Origin: Stenocarpella maydis
Taxonomy: Eukaryota > Ascomycota > Sordariomycetes > Diaporthales > Diaporthaceae
NCBI GenBank assembly: GCA_002270565.1
Contig: NQMI01000150.1
Location: forward strand, 85,724 to 102,827
Length of the DNA stretch: 17,104 nucleotides
Direction: 5' to 3'
Shown piece after piece: positions 7,217-15,599 of the stretch. The translations under genes and the position numbers were made by a program. Position 1 is the stretch's first letter. Each line of letters opens with the position of its first letter. The notes beneath the pieces are model-generated. The model worked only from the letters and a program-made list of their open reading frames with translations. It ran no database searches and had not been told where the DNA came from.

Positions 7217-8781
7217 TACTCCCGAAGACCCCTTAGCTCCCTCTGCGGCTCCTCAATCTCGCCTACCAGAGCTGCCTGCCCAGCCCCTCCTCCGGGGCGC
7301 AGCTGACGCAACCTACCTGAGATGGCCTTACGGAGCCGGGAAGCCCGAGGAGAAATAGGAGGGCTTGCGATGGGGCAACTGCGTGAAGGCGGTGTGCTGG
7401 CTAGAAAAGGCCCGATGGCGACGTCGAACGAGCTTGAGCTTGAGCTTGAGCTGGAGCCCGGCAGGCCTTGGTCTGGAAAACGCCGAGGCAGAGGCGGAGC
7501 TGGAGGCGGAGGCTGGCTGGAGACCGGATTATCCTTTGCGGTTGTGTGCCGCGGTCGAGCCGTGAAAATGGTCGGCGAGGAAGACAACAACGGCGAGGGG
7601 GCCGATGACGGAGACGGCGACGTGCGGCCGCCCTGAAGCGTATGCCTGGCCCAGCGCTCGTAGTCGTGGTCGCCTTTATAGTCCGGAGGCGAGGCGGACA
7701 ACGAGGGCCGCCGCTGATGCTGCTGCTCCTTCTGCTGTTCCTGCTGTGGCTTCTCGGACGCATGTGGAGAGTCTGTGACCGAGGGTCTGAAAGAAGATGG
7801 TGGCCCTGGCGTTGGCGAAGAGTCACGAATATCATATGCCTGGGCCCACGAGAAAGGACTGCTCCCGAGGCTGTTGCTGCTTCTGCTGCCGCCGCCGTCG
7901 CCGGAAGGAGGTCCTGAGGCGGGAGTGAGCTTCTTGAACCATGGGAGACTACCGTTGCCAGGGCCCTGTTTGTCCTTGGAGCCTTGAAATAACTTGAAGT
8001 GCGGGTCGTCTCGATACAAGTCGTTAGGGGCGTCGAGGCTGTGAACGCTGTCGAGGTCGTCGGCATCTCCCGTACAGAGGTCTTGAATGCTGCTCACTCA
8101 CTCGCCGGAAGCAGGTGAGAGTGGCGGTTGGAGCTCGAGACTGACACCTTGGGCAAGCAGCAGGTTCTGTACTCCCTCGCCCGCAGCCATGGGCCGAGTG
8201 GGCATGCCATGTTGTTCGAGACTTGCCTTGACGTGCGACACAACATCCTGCGGGTCCTTGGCCTCGGCCGTCTGTCGAAGGTCCATGGTCCATTCCCACT
8301 CGTCGTTGTCGTCGTCGCCGTCTTTCCGCATCTTGAAAAGGCCCTGGAAGTGCCGGCCTTGGGTCAGCGGGACATGTTCCACCGTGTCAGCCTGCTTCAC
8401 CTTGCACACACTTACCTTTTCGACAGCCCAGACCAAGAGCATCTCAGTCTCAAAGATAATGGCCTCCATTACACGGCTGTGGCCTGCCCTGGCTGCATCG
8501 CTGGTCTTCGTATTCTCCAGCAGGTGTTGGACGAAGCTGTCTTTATCGTCGACGACGTGGTCCTCTTGGGTGCGGTCCCGCGTGTAGGCCGCGTCGCCCT
8601 TCCAGCGAAGACCAAACTCGTGGCCGGTGATGGGGCTGACCTCACCGGCCTTGTCGAGGCATGCAATTATCTGAATCCGAGTCAGGAAGCACAGGTTGAG
8701 CAACGGGGCGTGACCACCTGCGAGGTCAAGACGGTCCAGGTTCTGGCCGCAGACAACCATGGCCGTGTTGTCCTTGCACAT
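7216..8781 (-). CDS. Unknown protein with Ser/Pro-rich disordered tail; two exons
   Basis: One minus-strand frame runs from ATG 8781 to the TAA at 7216 and is broken only by a TGA at 8098-8100. That TGA lies inside a likely intron: donor GTGAGT at 8101-8096, acceptor CACAG ending at 8039 (63 bases, frame kept). An acceptor nine bases earlier on the gene strand is also possible. Joining 8102-8781 to 7216-8038 gives about 500 residues. Residues 1-226 look globular (VVCGQNLDRLDL, GLRWKGDAAYT, EAIIFETEMLLVWAVEKV). The rest is low complexity: Ser/Pro, a QQEQQKEQQHQ run, a PPPPAPPLP run and nine Ser from a GAGCTT repeat (about 7429-7457). I do not recognise the family. The N-terminus may lie further upstream, because the frame is open to about 8868 behind a CTGCAG that could be an acceptor. 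Exon model uncertain. Confidence 0.45.
8039..8101 (-). other. Predicted 63-base intron
   Basis: Donor GTGAGT, acceptor CACAG, a multiple of three, and it removes the only stop in the frame. The branch site is weak, with no clear CTAAC or CTGAC. Without splicing the upstream exon would end at residue 227. Confidence 0.45.
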
Positions 8782-8869
8782 TTCGGACAGGGATGTTCTG
8801 GCTAATTGGGCAAATCCAGAAGACCGCCTTGGAAATGATTTGTCGGAAGTGCTCCTGCAGGTTTAACCC

Positions 8870-9553
8870 TCGGGGACAGATGAATGGTGAAGTTGACAGT
8901 TGAGTGCTACGGCACAAGTTGGACAAGAACGGTGCGACCAGGAATGGAAGTCTAACTATACTTCAATGTTGCAAAATTCTACAGGCAATTGAATTTCTTC
9001 TTCTCCCATGCCCAGAACGAAAGGAAATGGCACTGCTGCCTTGGAAAAGAGCCTACCTTGGGACTAGCAAGCAAGTAGACCTACATCCTTGCTTTGTGAG
9101 ATGCTAGGCATTAGAGACATGCTGTAACTAAACCCATCTTTACGACTTTGTTATAGGGGGGGGGAGGGGATAGAGAAAGGCGTAATTGTGATGAATGAAT
9201 CGTGGGTTGAACGAGACTGGTTTAAACAGCAGCCTTGCCTTTGTTTCTTGGATGACATCCGGATTTGCGTTCCACACAGGATGCTATGATGATCCAAGAG
9301 GAATTCTTGTCTGGCTTAGGCAGCGACATACTAGTAATTTTGCACTTTTATTTCCTAATTCCTAAGATAAAGTCTGGTTTCTGTTTGACCAGCGGTTTGA
9401 ACCTTTACTGTTTTGATCCGAAGATGAGGCTTATGCTAGTATGCAATACTTGCGTTTATGGGTTTGTTACATGCTCAAAGACATTGGCTCATATTCCCAA
9501 GTTGCTTTCTGTTAATGAAATAAATCCAACACTCAACTAACACTCAACGGCGT
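8870..9553. other. Intergenic stretch without a convincing gene
   Basis: A G9-A-G4 run lies at 9156-9169. A plus-strand ORF of 84 codons starts at ATG 9286 and ends at 9540, with a hydrophobic stretch (DILVILHFYFLI), but no family, no clear promoter and AT-rich codons. I see nothing else. Confidence 0.4.
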
Positions 9554-9568
9554 CTCCCCCCGGGGGAG
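9554..9568. promoter_or_regulatory. C/G palindrome just upstream of a start codon
   Basis: CTCCCCC and GGGGGAG arms around a single C, followed by AGGGGGG. It lies about 30 bases before ATG 9597. AGGGG/CCCCT is the core of the fungal stress-response element. A regulatory role is inference. Confidence 0.3.
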
Positions 9569-9596
9569 GGGGGCCACATCCATCTGAGTCGTCATC

Positions 9597-10172
9597 ATGG
9601 AGTCAGAGGCCAATGCAAACACCATGGCAAAGCGTCAGCAACATACGAGGGGCGGAAGCGGTGTAACGCGTGTCCAGCGCGGCTTCGATCACTTCCAATT
9701 GCGAGTCCCTATCAACCACTGGGTGCTTCTCTGCGGCCTGGTTGCGTGTGCTGTCGGATTGGCCGCGGTCTTGACGGCGCCCGTCTACGGCTGGCGCAGC
9801 AGGGTCAGTATTGAGGACGACGGCATCAACACAAAGATGAAACCGGCACACTCGCACCCCATCAGCACCGCCACCAAGTATACTGCTCCCCCAGGTGCCG
9901 GCACCGCTACCTGGGTCTGCGCGAGTGTTGGCCTGTGTCACAGGGACAAAGCTTACCGCCTTGCATGCCACACGACTTCAGCAGCCTGTGACCTACATTC
10001 CCATACCATGACGGCTCATGTTCGTGTCGCAGCACATTTCCATCACGGCGCTGGTGTTGCTGTGGCCCCGGAACCGTTTTCGCTCTTCAACATGCTCTGC
10101 CTCGCTGACCCTGACCCCCAACTTGCACCAAATGCATCATCACAAAAAGCTCCCCCAGGATCGGAGAAGTAG
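9597..10172 (+). CDS. Membrane-anchored unknown protein, first exon or short form
   Basis: Starts at ATG 9597 (CATCATGGA, good context), with a second ATG at codon 10. Residues 1-40 are basic and polar. Residues about 41-66 form a membrane segment (NHWVLLCGLVACAVGLAAVL), which with the basic flank suggests a single-pass anchor with the C-terminus outside. The frame runs to TAG at 10170-10172 (191 residues), but the second half (His, Ala and Cys-rich) is less protein-like. A clear intron/exon junction at 10506/10507 downstream suggests that the real transcript splices out of this frame before the TAG. The family is unknown. Confidence 0.4.
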   Translation: MESEANANTMAKRQQHTRGGSGVTRVQRGFDHFQLRVPINHWVLLCGLVACAVGLAAVLTAPVYGWRSRVSIEDDGINTKMKPAHSHPISTATKYTAPPGAGTATWVCASVGLCHRDKAYRLACHTTSAACDLHSHTMTAHVRVAAHFHHGAGVAVAPEPFSLFNMLCLADPDPQLAPNASSQKAPPGSEK

Positions 10173-10446
10173 CGGATACTTGGTGGTCCCTCTCGCTCAC
10201 TGTGATGGCCGTCTAGCCCGAGCATGGTCGCTCGGCCGAGGCAGCGGGGCCGGCAAGCCCGAGAAAGACTTCACCACCGCATTGAGACACAACGCGAGGC
10301 TGCTCAGTGCACTGCCTCACTGCCAAGATGGCAATTCGCCGCACCTGAGGCTCATATCGCTTCTGAGTGGTGTGTACTTTTGCGTCCGCCCTGCCCAGCC
10401 ACTGGCCTTGTGCATTTCACATCGCCACTCTAGCTGGGAACTTCTA

Positions 10447-10506
10447 GTATGGGTGCGCGGTGTGTGGTATGCAAATGTGAGGATACGAGTTGCTAACTTG
10501 CCACAG
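10447..10506 (+). other. Predicted intron ending at CACAG
   Basis: TGCTAAC branch site at 10490-10496, then TTGCCACAG, a textbook fungal 3' splice site. Candidate donors are GTATGG (10447, 60 bases), GTGTGT (10460, 47 bases) and GTATGC (10467, 40 bases). The first gives the most usual intron length. Confidence 0.55.
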
Positions 10507-10715
10507 GCAGCCTGAGCTACAAGGACGGTTCTGGCCACACTCGCATCGAGACGCACGACGCCGACGAGCTGCGGGCCACGTACTGGGACACCTTTGGGCC
10601 GTGGCTCGCCGAGGCAGGGCAGATGGAGCAACAAGGGGATGGCCTGGGTCAAGCTTTGTTGCAAAATAAGTGCGCCGGGGCTGTGGCTGAGTGTCAACGA
10701 GAGGGATGCGACTGA
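10507..10715 (+). CDS. Terminal exon of an unknown protein
   Basis: After the CACAG acceptor an open frame begins at about SLSYKDGSGHTR. It continues with ADELRATYWDTFGPWLAEAG and ends CAGAVAECQREGCD at TGA 10713-10715. It reads like genuine coding sequence, with balanced composition and amphipathic helices. The final part has three Cys, as in secreted or lumenal fungal proteins. It is probably the last exon of the gene starting at 9597. The linking middle exon could not be fixed because frames between 10172 and 10447 are short. Confidence 0.5.
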
Positions 10716-10830
10716 CCCTGTCACACATTGAGCGTGCGGCTGACCTAGGGCTATTGGTATGCCGTCGAGACTGGGTGTCGGTGTGAATGATGATGGGCCG
10801 TTTGGTGATCTTAGTACCTTGATGATCGAC

Positions 10831-10836
10831 AATAAA
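10831..10836 (+). terminator. AATAAA polyadenylation-like signal
   Basis: An exact AATAAA 115 bases after the TGA of the terminal exon. This is a suitable distance for a fungal 3' UTR. Confidence 0.4.
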
Positions 10837-11654
10837 AGACGAAACCTGAGCTCTACCTAAGAAAATGCCCATGCATAGGCCAAGAGCCGACTTCTAGCTA
10901 TAAAGAAGAGGCTCTTTAATGCTTGTTCCAGCCTACTAAATAATCATCTACTTACTACCACGCAAGGGACCAAGGGATTATCCTAAGGGTAGGTAATACA
11001 TAATAGATACATACTGCTAGGCAATTACAAATATCTAGAGTTAAGGCAAAAGACTAGAATTTCCAATTAAAAGGTTAATCTTTCCTAGCAGTATTTAGAG
11101 CTATAATAAGGAGGCAGCAGTTTTAAATTATTTATTGTATTATTTCAGTTGACTTATACATAAAGTACATGAAAATTTATTATATTCTATTTGTAATATA
11201 TATTTAGAAAAAATAGCTTCATTAGTATTAAAAAGTGAAATATATTCCATGGACAAGATAAGCCTTGCTCGCCCTATCATCGAAGTGCGGAGGCAAACCT
11301 GCTTCTGGCTAAATGGTGCCAGCTAGAGACGGAGTTGATATGGTTGTAGGACTGGCTGGACTCAATTTGCCTTTACAGGTAACCAGAATGTGCCGGCGGG
11401 GGAGGAGGAGTCGATCGTGCCTGATGCAGCGTGGCTCATTGGCAGTCACGGTTGGCGAAGGAGATGTGAGAGGGCGAGGATGACTAGCCAGAGATTACTA
11501 AGAAAAGGCTACAACTTACGGGACACGATGGGGCGGAAAAAATTATATATTTATGAAGTGAAGCAGGGAAATTCAGGCAAGCTTTAGGCTGGGTGGGATG
11601 CAGCCGTTATGGTATCAACCCTTCGAAGCGTAACCGCTGCAACCCCCCGCCCCT
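10837..11654. other. AT-rich intergenic stretch with a small hairpin element
   Basis: No supported gene. From 10860 to 11250 the DNA is AT-rich and probably partly decayed transposon. From 11280 to 11600 composition is balanced, but frames are short. GAAGTGCGGAGG at about 11281-11292 recurs at about 12354-12365. Confidence 0.4.
11012..11093. repeat. Tiny MITE-like inverted repeat
   Basis: TACTGCTAGG at 11012-11021 is mirrored by CCTAGCAGTA at 11084-11093. Read another way, an element of about 78 bases with CTGCTAGG termini is flanked by TA dinucleotides, the target of Tc1/mariner-type elements. There is only one copy in the window, so it could be chance. Confidence 0.3.
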
Positions 11655-11770
11655 GGCGTACAAATTATTCCCTAATAGATTCCCTCTTGTTCCTATCCTG
11701 CCATCCCAACCCCCCCGGCGTACACGTTGTTCCCTGACAGATTCCCTCTTGTTCCTATCCTGCCGTCCCG
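11655..11770 (+). repeat. Two-unit tandem repeat, 62-base period
   Basis: GGCGTACA begins at 11655 and again at 11717, and both units end in a shared ATTCCCTCTTGTTCCTATCC block followed by TGCCATCCC or TGCCGTCCC. Most differences are G/A or C/T exchanges, with the first unit the more AT-rich. It ends three bases before the stop codon of the secreted protein gene. Confidence 0.85.
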
Positions 11771-11772
11771 AA

Positions 11773-12108
11773 TCACGAGGTCGGATATTTGGGGACGGCG
11801 GCGCAGGCCTCGGCGTGCGCGGCATTGTACAGTGGGTTGACATTGCACGCATAAAACAGCTCCCAGTTCGCTTGAGTTGACCACCACTCGCTGGTACAGG
11901 GCAGCCAATCTCCAGGTCCGAGGCCAGCAGCATTCCTCAAGCAGCAGCTCAGAGGCCCGCCGCTGTAAAAGCAGCAAGACGTTGCGGACTGGCCCATGTT
12001 GAGTTGTGCGCCCCATGCAGGGCACGCGTCCTGGCGTGGCAGAATCTCTGCGGGAGCAGCCAAGGCAGAGGCGGCCAGGACTGCGGGGACCAAGGTAAAG
12101 AATTGCAT
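11773..12108 (-). CDS. Small secreted cysteine-rich protein, effector-like
   Basis: A 111-residue intronless protein. Residues 1-18 form a classical signal peptide (MQFFTLVPAVLAASALA), followed by a short pro-like stretch ending LPRQ. The mature part has eight cysteines at 29, 45, 46, 55, 56, 71, 88 and 102 (pattern C-x15-CC-x8-CC-x14-C-x16-C-x13-C), enough for four disulphides, and several Trp. The two CC pairs recall hydrophobins, but the spacing and order differ (hydrophobins are C-CC-C-C-CC-C) and there is no matching hydrophobic pattern. The start is chosen for its CTCTCACAATGC context and the signal peptide. The open frame upstream is a leader behind a TATA box. Size, secretion and cysteine content match fungal effector candidates or surface proteins, but no activity can be named. 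It ends next to a 62-base tandem repeat. Confidence 0.85.
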   Translation of the reverse strand: MQFFTLVPAVLAASALAAPAEILPRQDACPAWGAQLNMGQSATSCCFYSGGPLSCCLRNAAGLGPGDWLPCTSEWWSTQANWELFYACNVNPLYNAAHAEACAAVPKYPTS

Positions 12109-12236
12109 TGTGAGAGCTTGAAGTATGTAGAGTCGATGTGGATGAGACACTGGCGGTAGGCTGAAGAGTTTGCGGTAAAAGATAGGTGGCTGGATTGCAA
12201 TCCCAAAAACGTTTTCGAGCTGTTCCAAGACTACCA

Positions 12237-12243
12237 ATTTATA
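12237..12243 (-). promoter_or_regulatory. TATA box of the secreted protein gene
   Basis: TATAAAT on the minus strand, about 130 bases before ATG 12108. A leader rich in C and T follows it. Spacing is normal for a fungal promoter. Confidence 0.6.
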
Positions 12244-12299
12244 GCGGAATTCGTAGTCTAGTCTGTGTATACACACGTGATGAGGCATGACGTCCCCCG

Positions 12300-12698
12300 T
12301 TAAGGTTTTCTATACATGGGGCTATTATATCTGGCTAAGTAGCTCCATTCGGAAGAAGTGCGGAGGTGCTTAATTAATTAAGGTTGTCAGATGCGGCCCC
12401 GAAAGCCCCATTGGGAACTCCGGCCCTAGCTAATACGTAGTAGCTCCCGCAAAGCAGGGGTTAGGGTTAAAAGACCTTCCTGTCCAAGGTTTTAAGTTTA
12501 ATAAGATATTAGCGACTAAGGGCTATAGGCCTTAATACTCTACTTATTGCACCCTTTAATCTTGATAGTTTAAACCTTGGCCCCTATTGTGGAAAGAATA
12601 GCAGGTGGAACGAAGAATCGTCAGGAAATCACTAGTATTCGGCGTGGTGTTGAGGGCCAACTATCGCCAGGGGGCCCACGGCTGAGGGCTAGCTACAG
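12300..12698. other. Intergenic stretch, possible repeat debris
   Basis: No gene supported. It contains a TTAATTAATTAA palindrome (about 12370-12381), a GC-rich segment (about 12390-12430) and the TTAGGG run below, then mildly AT-rich DNA. The abrupt changes suggest an inserted element, but no terminal repeats were found. Confidence 0.4.
12457..12470 (+). repeat. Short telomere-like run (TTAGGG orientation)
   Basis: GGGGTTAGGGTTAA, about two units of the G-rich telomere strand. It is opposite in orientation to the run at 842-857. It may be a scar or chance. Confidence 0.55.
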
Positions 12699-12837
12699 GC
12701 AGCGCGCGCGCCGCACGCCACGGCCGAAATCGTCTGGGCGCAGTGGGCGCAGGCCCTCGGCTGCCCGGACGGCTTCGTCTTGGTGGCGGGGATGCACAAC
12801 GGCGCGTACAGCATCGGCGCCGTCGGCGTCATCAGAG
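12699..12837 (+). pseudogene. Isolated exon-like fragment, unknown family
   Basis: The frame opens after GCTAGCTACAG, which resembles an intron acceptor. It encodes APHATAEIVWAQWAQALGC, then PDGFVLVAGMHNGAYSIG and AVGVIR, a clean coding-like stretch with third-position GC bias, ending at a possible donor (GGTCCTTT, weak). No start codon, signal peptide or partner exon is found nearby, so it is probably a remnant. Its end (VIRG) and the start of the exon at 10507 (GSLSYKDG) could be neighbouring parts of one protein family. That is a guess. Confidence 0.35.
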
Positions 12838-13051
12838 GTCCTTTGCCTTGGGTGTCGTCTCGAGCAGCGCCTTGTGCGTCACCCTGGCCGCGACGGGTGC
12901 CTCGATGTGTTCGCGCTATGGGAGCATGTTCTTTGGCAGTGCAAAGACGAAGAAATTCCCTCCGCTGGGCCTCATCCGTATGATGCTGCCGAACTGGATG
13001 GCCCCTTTGGTGGCCCTGTGCCTTGACAGCGATAGACTGCCGGCATGGGCA

Positions 13052-13258
13052 TTAAGAAGCTCTAGCGGATCGATGCCGGTGCACGTGAGGTGCCCGTGGG
13101 TTGTATGCAAGGCTGCCACTATAGTGGACGGCAGGGATACTGCTCCGGGCCTCCCCCATATTCCTTGGATCGGAGACAGTCTCCTCTTTTTCCTCCTGTG
13201 AAGCTTGTAAAATCTTGTCCTTGAGGTCTTGAGCATAACGGCCCTCGGACTTTGCCAT
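13052..13258 (-). CDS. Small charged hypothetical protein
   Basis: A 68-codon frame with a very good start (CTCAAAATGGCAAAG) and a typical fungal leader (ACACCCATCACAGCCAAAC) upstream. The start MAKSEGRYAQDLKDKILQ is helical and charged, and the rest is less regular, so an intron may begin inside it (a GTATCC at 13140 is possible). Another minus-strand frame from about 13059 to 12832 reads IQFGSIIRMRPSGGNFFVFALP, then a single TAG at 12916-12918, then ARVTHKALLETTPKAKDL and a stop. It might be the continuation of the same gene. No family recognised. Confidence 0.35.
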   Translation of the reverse strand: MAKSEGRYAQDLKDKILQASQEEKEETVSDPRNMGEARSSIPAVHYSGSLAYNPRAPHVHRHRSARAS

Positions 13259-13317
13259 TTTGAGCTGTCTGTCCGAGTTTGGCTGTGATGGGTGTGAAGC
13301 GTGTTTAGCGAGCTTGG

Positions 13318-13342
13318 TGCGTGTGTGTGTGCGCGCGTGCGT
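13318..13342 (+). repeat. GT/GC dinucleotide microsatellite
   Basis: Runs of GTGTGTGTGT and GCGCGC lie about 60 bases upstream of the start codon of the small ORF. Confidence 0.7.
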
Positions 13343-13540
13343 GAAGAGGGGAAGCTGGAGAGGGCTTGCTCAAATGGCCTTAGCACAAGTCTGTTGATAT
13401 TTTCTTAGCGGCTATTATAGTTTTTAAAAACTCTTATTCTTATTGATACTGGATTTTTTTTTAAAGGGTATTGTGATCGGATTAAGAACAAAACCTATTA
13501 CGCACTTAGAAGACAACGCCTTGACCATGCCAGTCAGTGC

Positions 13541-14180
13541 CTATATTCTGCGGAAGGCCTCGCATTGAAGGCCGGAAAAAAAACCTACAAGATTGCTGTT
13601 GGGGAGAGAAAGCGTTGCAAAGCAGCCAGCGGCTTTTGGGTCTATTGAACTATGCAGGTTCCGAAATGTACGCTGCATACATTCCAACGCATCAAACCTG
13701 CCCATGAATGGTGACCAATCCAGAGACTGAGCTGTCATGTCGTGTAGTATCCCGACTTGCGTGGCAGGCAAGGCAGCCCACTCTGCAAGGCCAGCAGCGA
13801 AATGGGGAGTGCCGAAAAGTAAAGCTCCTTGTCGGGGCCAACATGGGATCGCTCCGCTGACTCCCTCTCTCATGTTCCAAATATAAAGGACGATGGCCTT
13901 GATACTTTTGGAGTCAGTCGGACAGCTGTTGGATGTGCCACGTTCGATGATACGAGAACATACCTGCTCGTACATGAGACCGCCATACCCATGGGCGAAG
14001 AAGATAATAGGTCGGTCTTCCTCCTGCCTAACTTCCCCCACACCGTTAATGCAGATCGGTATCTCCGATAGTAGGTCCTTCGCATGTTGTTCGAGCGTAG
14101 TATCGGGTTTGAGAAAGTCGCCTAAGCTATCAAGTTTACTGGGATCATAACCATAGATAAGAATACGGGCTTGGACAGCA
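13541..14180 (-). pseudogene. Truncated alpha/beta-hydrolase (SERAC1/NLR-type lipase) fragment
   Basis: An exon of about 212 codons that follows an acceptor (TACTAATACATTCTACCAG on the gene strand, ending 14181). It begins AVQARILIYGYDPSK, then PIIFFAHGYGGLMYEQ and LLFGTPHFAAGLAEWA. These are the hallmark segments of the lipase-like domain at the N-terminus of many fungal NACHT or ankyrin proteins and of SERAC1-like proteins (ARILxYGYD, IxHSLGGLV, LGTPHRG). In this copy the nucleophile position reads AHGYGG, with Gly instead of Ser, so hydrolysis is unlikely. The usual first exon with the VxVHGL oxyanion loop is not readable in 14185-14300, and no NACHT domain follows the stop at 13541. It is a gene fragment, cut off near the right-hand AT-rich block. 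Confidence 0.65.
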
Positions 14181-14299
14181 CTGGTAGAATGTATTAGTAG
14201 TTATGAGCGTATCGGGCCACAGTGTATTCGAATCTAACGTCGCTCAGGGCCTTTCACGATCTCGATAAGATCATGGATGAAGACGGGACTTCAGACAGG

Positions 14300-15599
14300 A
14301 AACATTATTAATCACCTAAGTAGTAAGTTTTGTTAATAATCTGGTTATAGTACCCTTTAAAGGAAAGATATATTTAGTTTCTATATAATTTAAGAAGCCT
14401 TTTTCTTGTAAAATAAAACAATAAGAAGTTTTTATTTAAAATAAATAAGAAAAACACCTTTTAAAATAGTAATAAGCTTTATATAATATGGTTTACTAGT
14501 AAGTGAGACATATTAGTAAGTAAAACAGTTTTACTATATTTAGCTACTTCTACTAATCCTAGCACTTACCTAGTACTAAACAATTAATAAAAGTTAGCAT
14601 TAATTAGTGTTAACTATATTTAATTACTTATTTCTAATTAAACTTATTAATTTAATGGAGTTAAAGTATATATAATAATGTTAGAAAGTATTAAGGTTTA
14701 TATATTAGGAAATAATTCTAATAATATATATCCTATATCGTAAGAGGGCAGAATACTTCTAGCTATTTAAGCTATTTAAAAATCTAAAAAGAATAATATA
14801 AAACTTATAAATATATATAAAGCTACTTAAATATTTAATATCCTATATTTAATACTATACTATAGAATAATACAATAATGCTCTTATAAAGAATTATATA
14901 CTAATACTTATTTAATATATTATTAATTAAAATATGTATTGATTTCTCTTATAAATTTCTAGTATAGGAAATATAGCTAACCTTTTATTAATATTATATA
15001 ATACTAAGCCTACAAATAAGTACTAAGCTTAATGCTTTATAGATATATAACCTAGCCTAAAAACTAAGTTTAATATTCCCATAATTACTAAAGGGTCCTT
15101 TATAAGAATTAGTTTAGGCTTCTCTATAATATAATAGCTAAGTACAAGATTATTAATAATAGCCCTTATAATTTTAATAAAACTAGCCTTATAATAAGTA
15201 TAAAAAGACTAACTTTTTGAATCCAGTAATACGTAATAGGTAATAGCTATTAAATATATTAATATAATAGGCTAGTACATTTTAGTATTTGTTATTATTT
15301 AGGATGCTTATTACTTTATAAGTTAGGCTATAGAGTTACGCATTCCTAGCTCTTAGGCAATTAAGCCTACGTTAATTAAATAAATAGATAATAACACTAA
15401 TAAAATAGATTTAGTACTTTAATAAGTATATAAAACTTAAGAAGAGATATAGATTATTACTATCTATATACTTATTATATTCTCTTTTTTCAATTAGTTA
15501 CTAAATATATATTATATTTATTATATTTATAATATTATTATTTTAATTTATTTATTAGTAAATTATATTATTAATTTTATTTAAGCTTTTATTAATTGT
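14300..15599. other. AT-rich RIP-type block, no gene identified
   Basis: Extremely AT-rich and TpA-rich with stops in all frames. It is probably the 5' part of the transposon whose tail follows, or another element, but I could not recognise any protein motif here with confidence. Confidence 0.55.

Noticed and set aside
7322..7636. Plus ORF with Glu-Leu repeats
   Set aside because: It is antisense to the Ser-rich tail of the 7216-8781 gene and arises from the GAGCTT repeat.
8128..8805. Plus ORF of 225 codons
   Set aside because: It is a long antisense frame over the first exon of the minus-strand gene. That strand has the continuous reading across the predicted intron. The call is not fully certain because both are open.
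9265..9540. Plus ORF with a hydrophobic segment
   Set aside because: AT-rich codons, no recognisable domain and no clear promoter. It is mentioned in the gap entry only.
10333..10466. Apparent similarity between plus-frame peptide EWCVLLRPPCPATGLV and the exon at 12699-12837
   Set aside because: It needs a stop read-through and one frame of several, part of it falls in a likely intron, and the identity is too low to claim by eye.
11773..12108. Hydrophobin identity for the cysteine-rich protein
   Set aside because: The two CC pairs are eight residues apart with only one Cys before them, unlike the C-CC-C-C-CC-C hydrophobin order.
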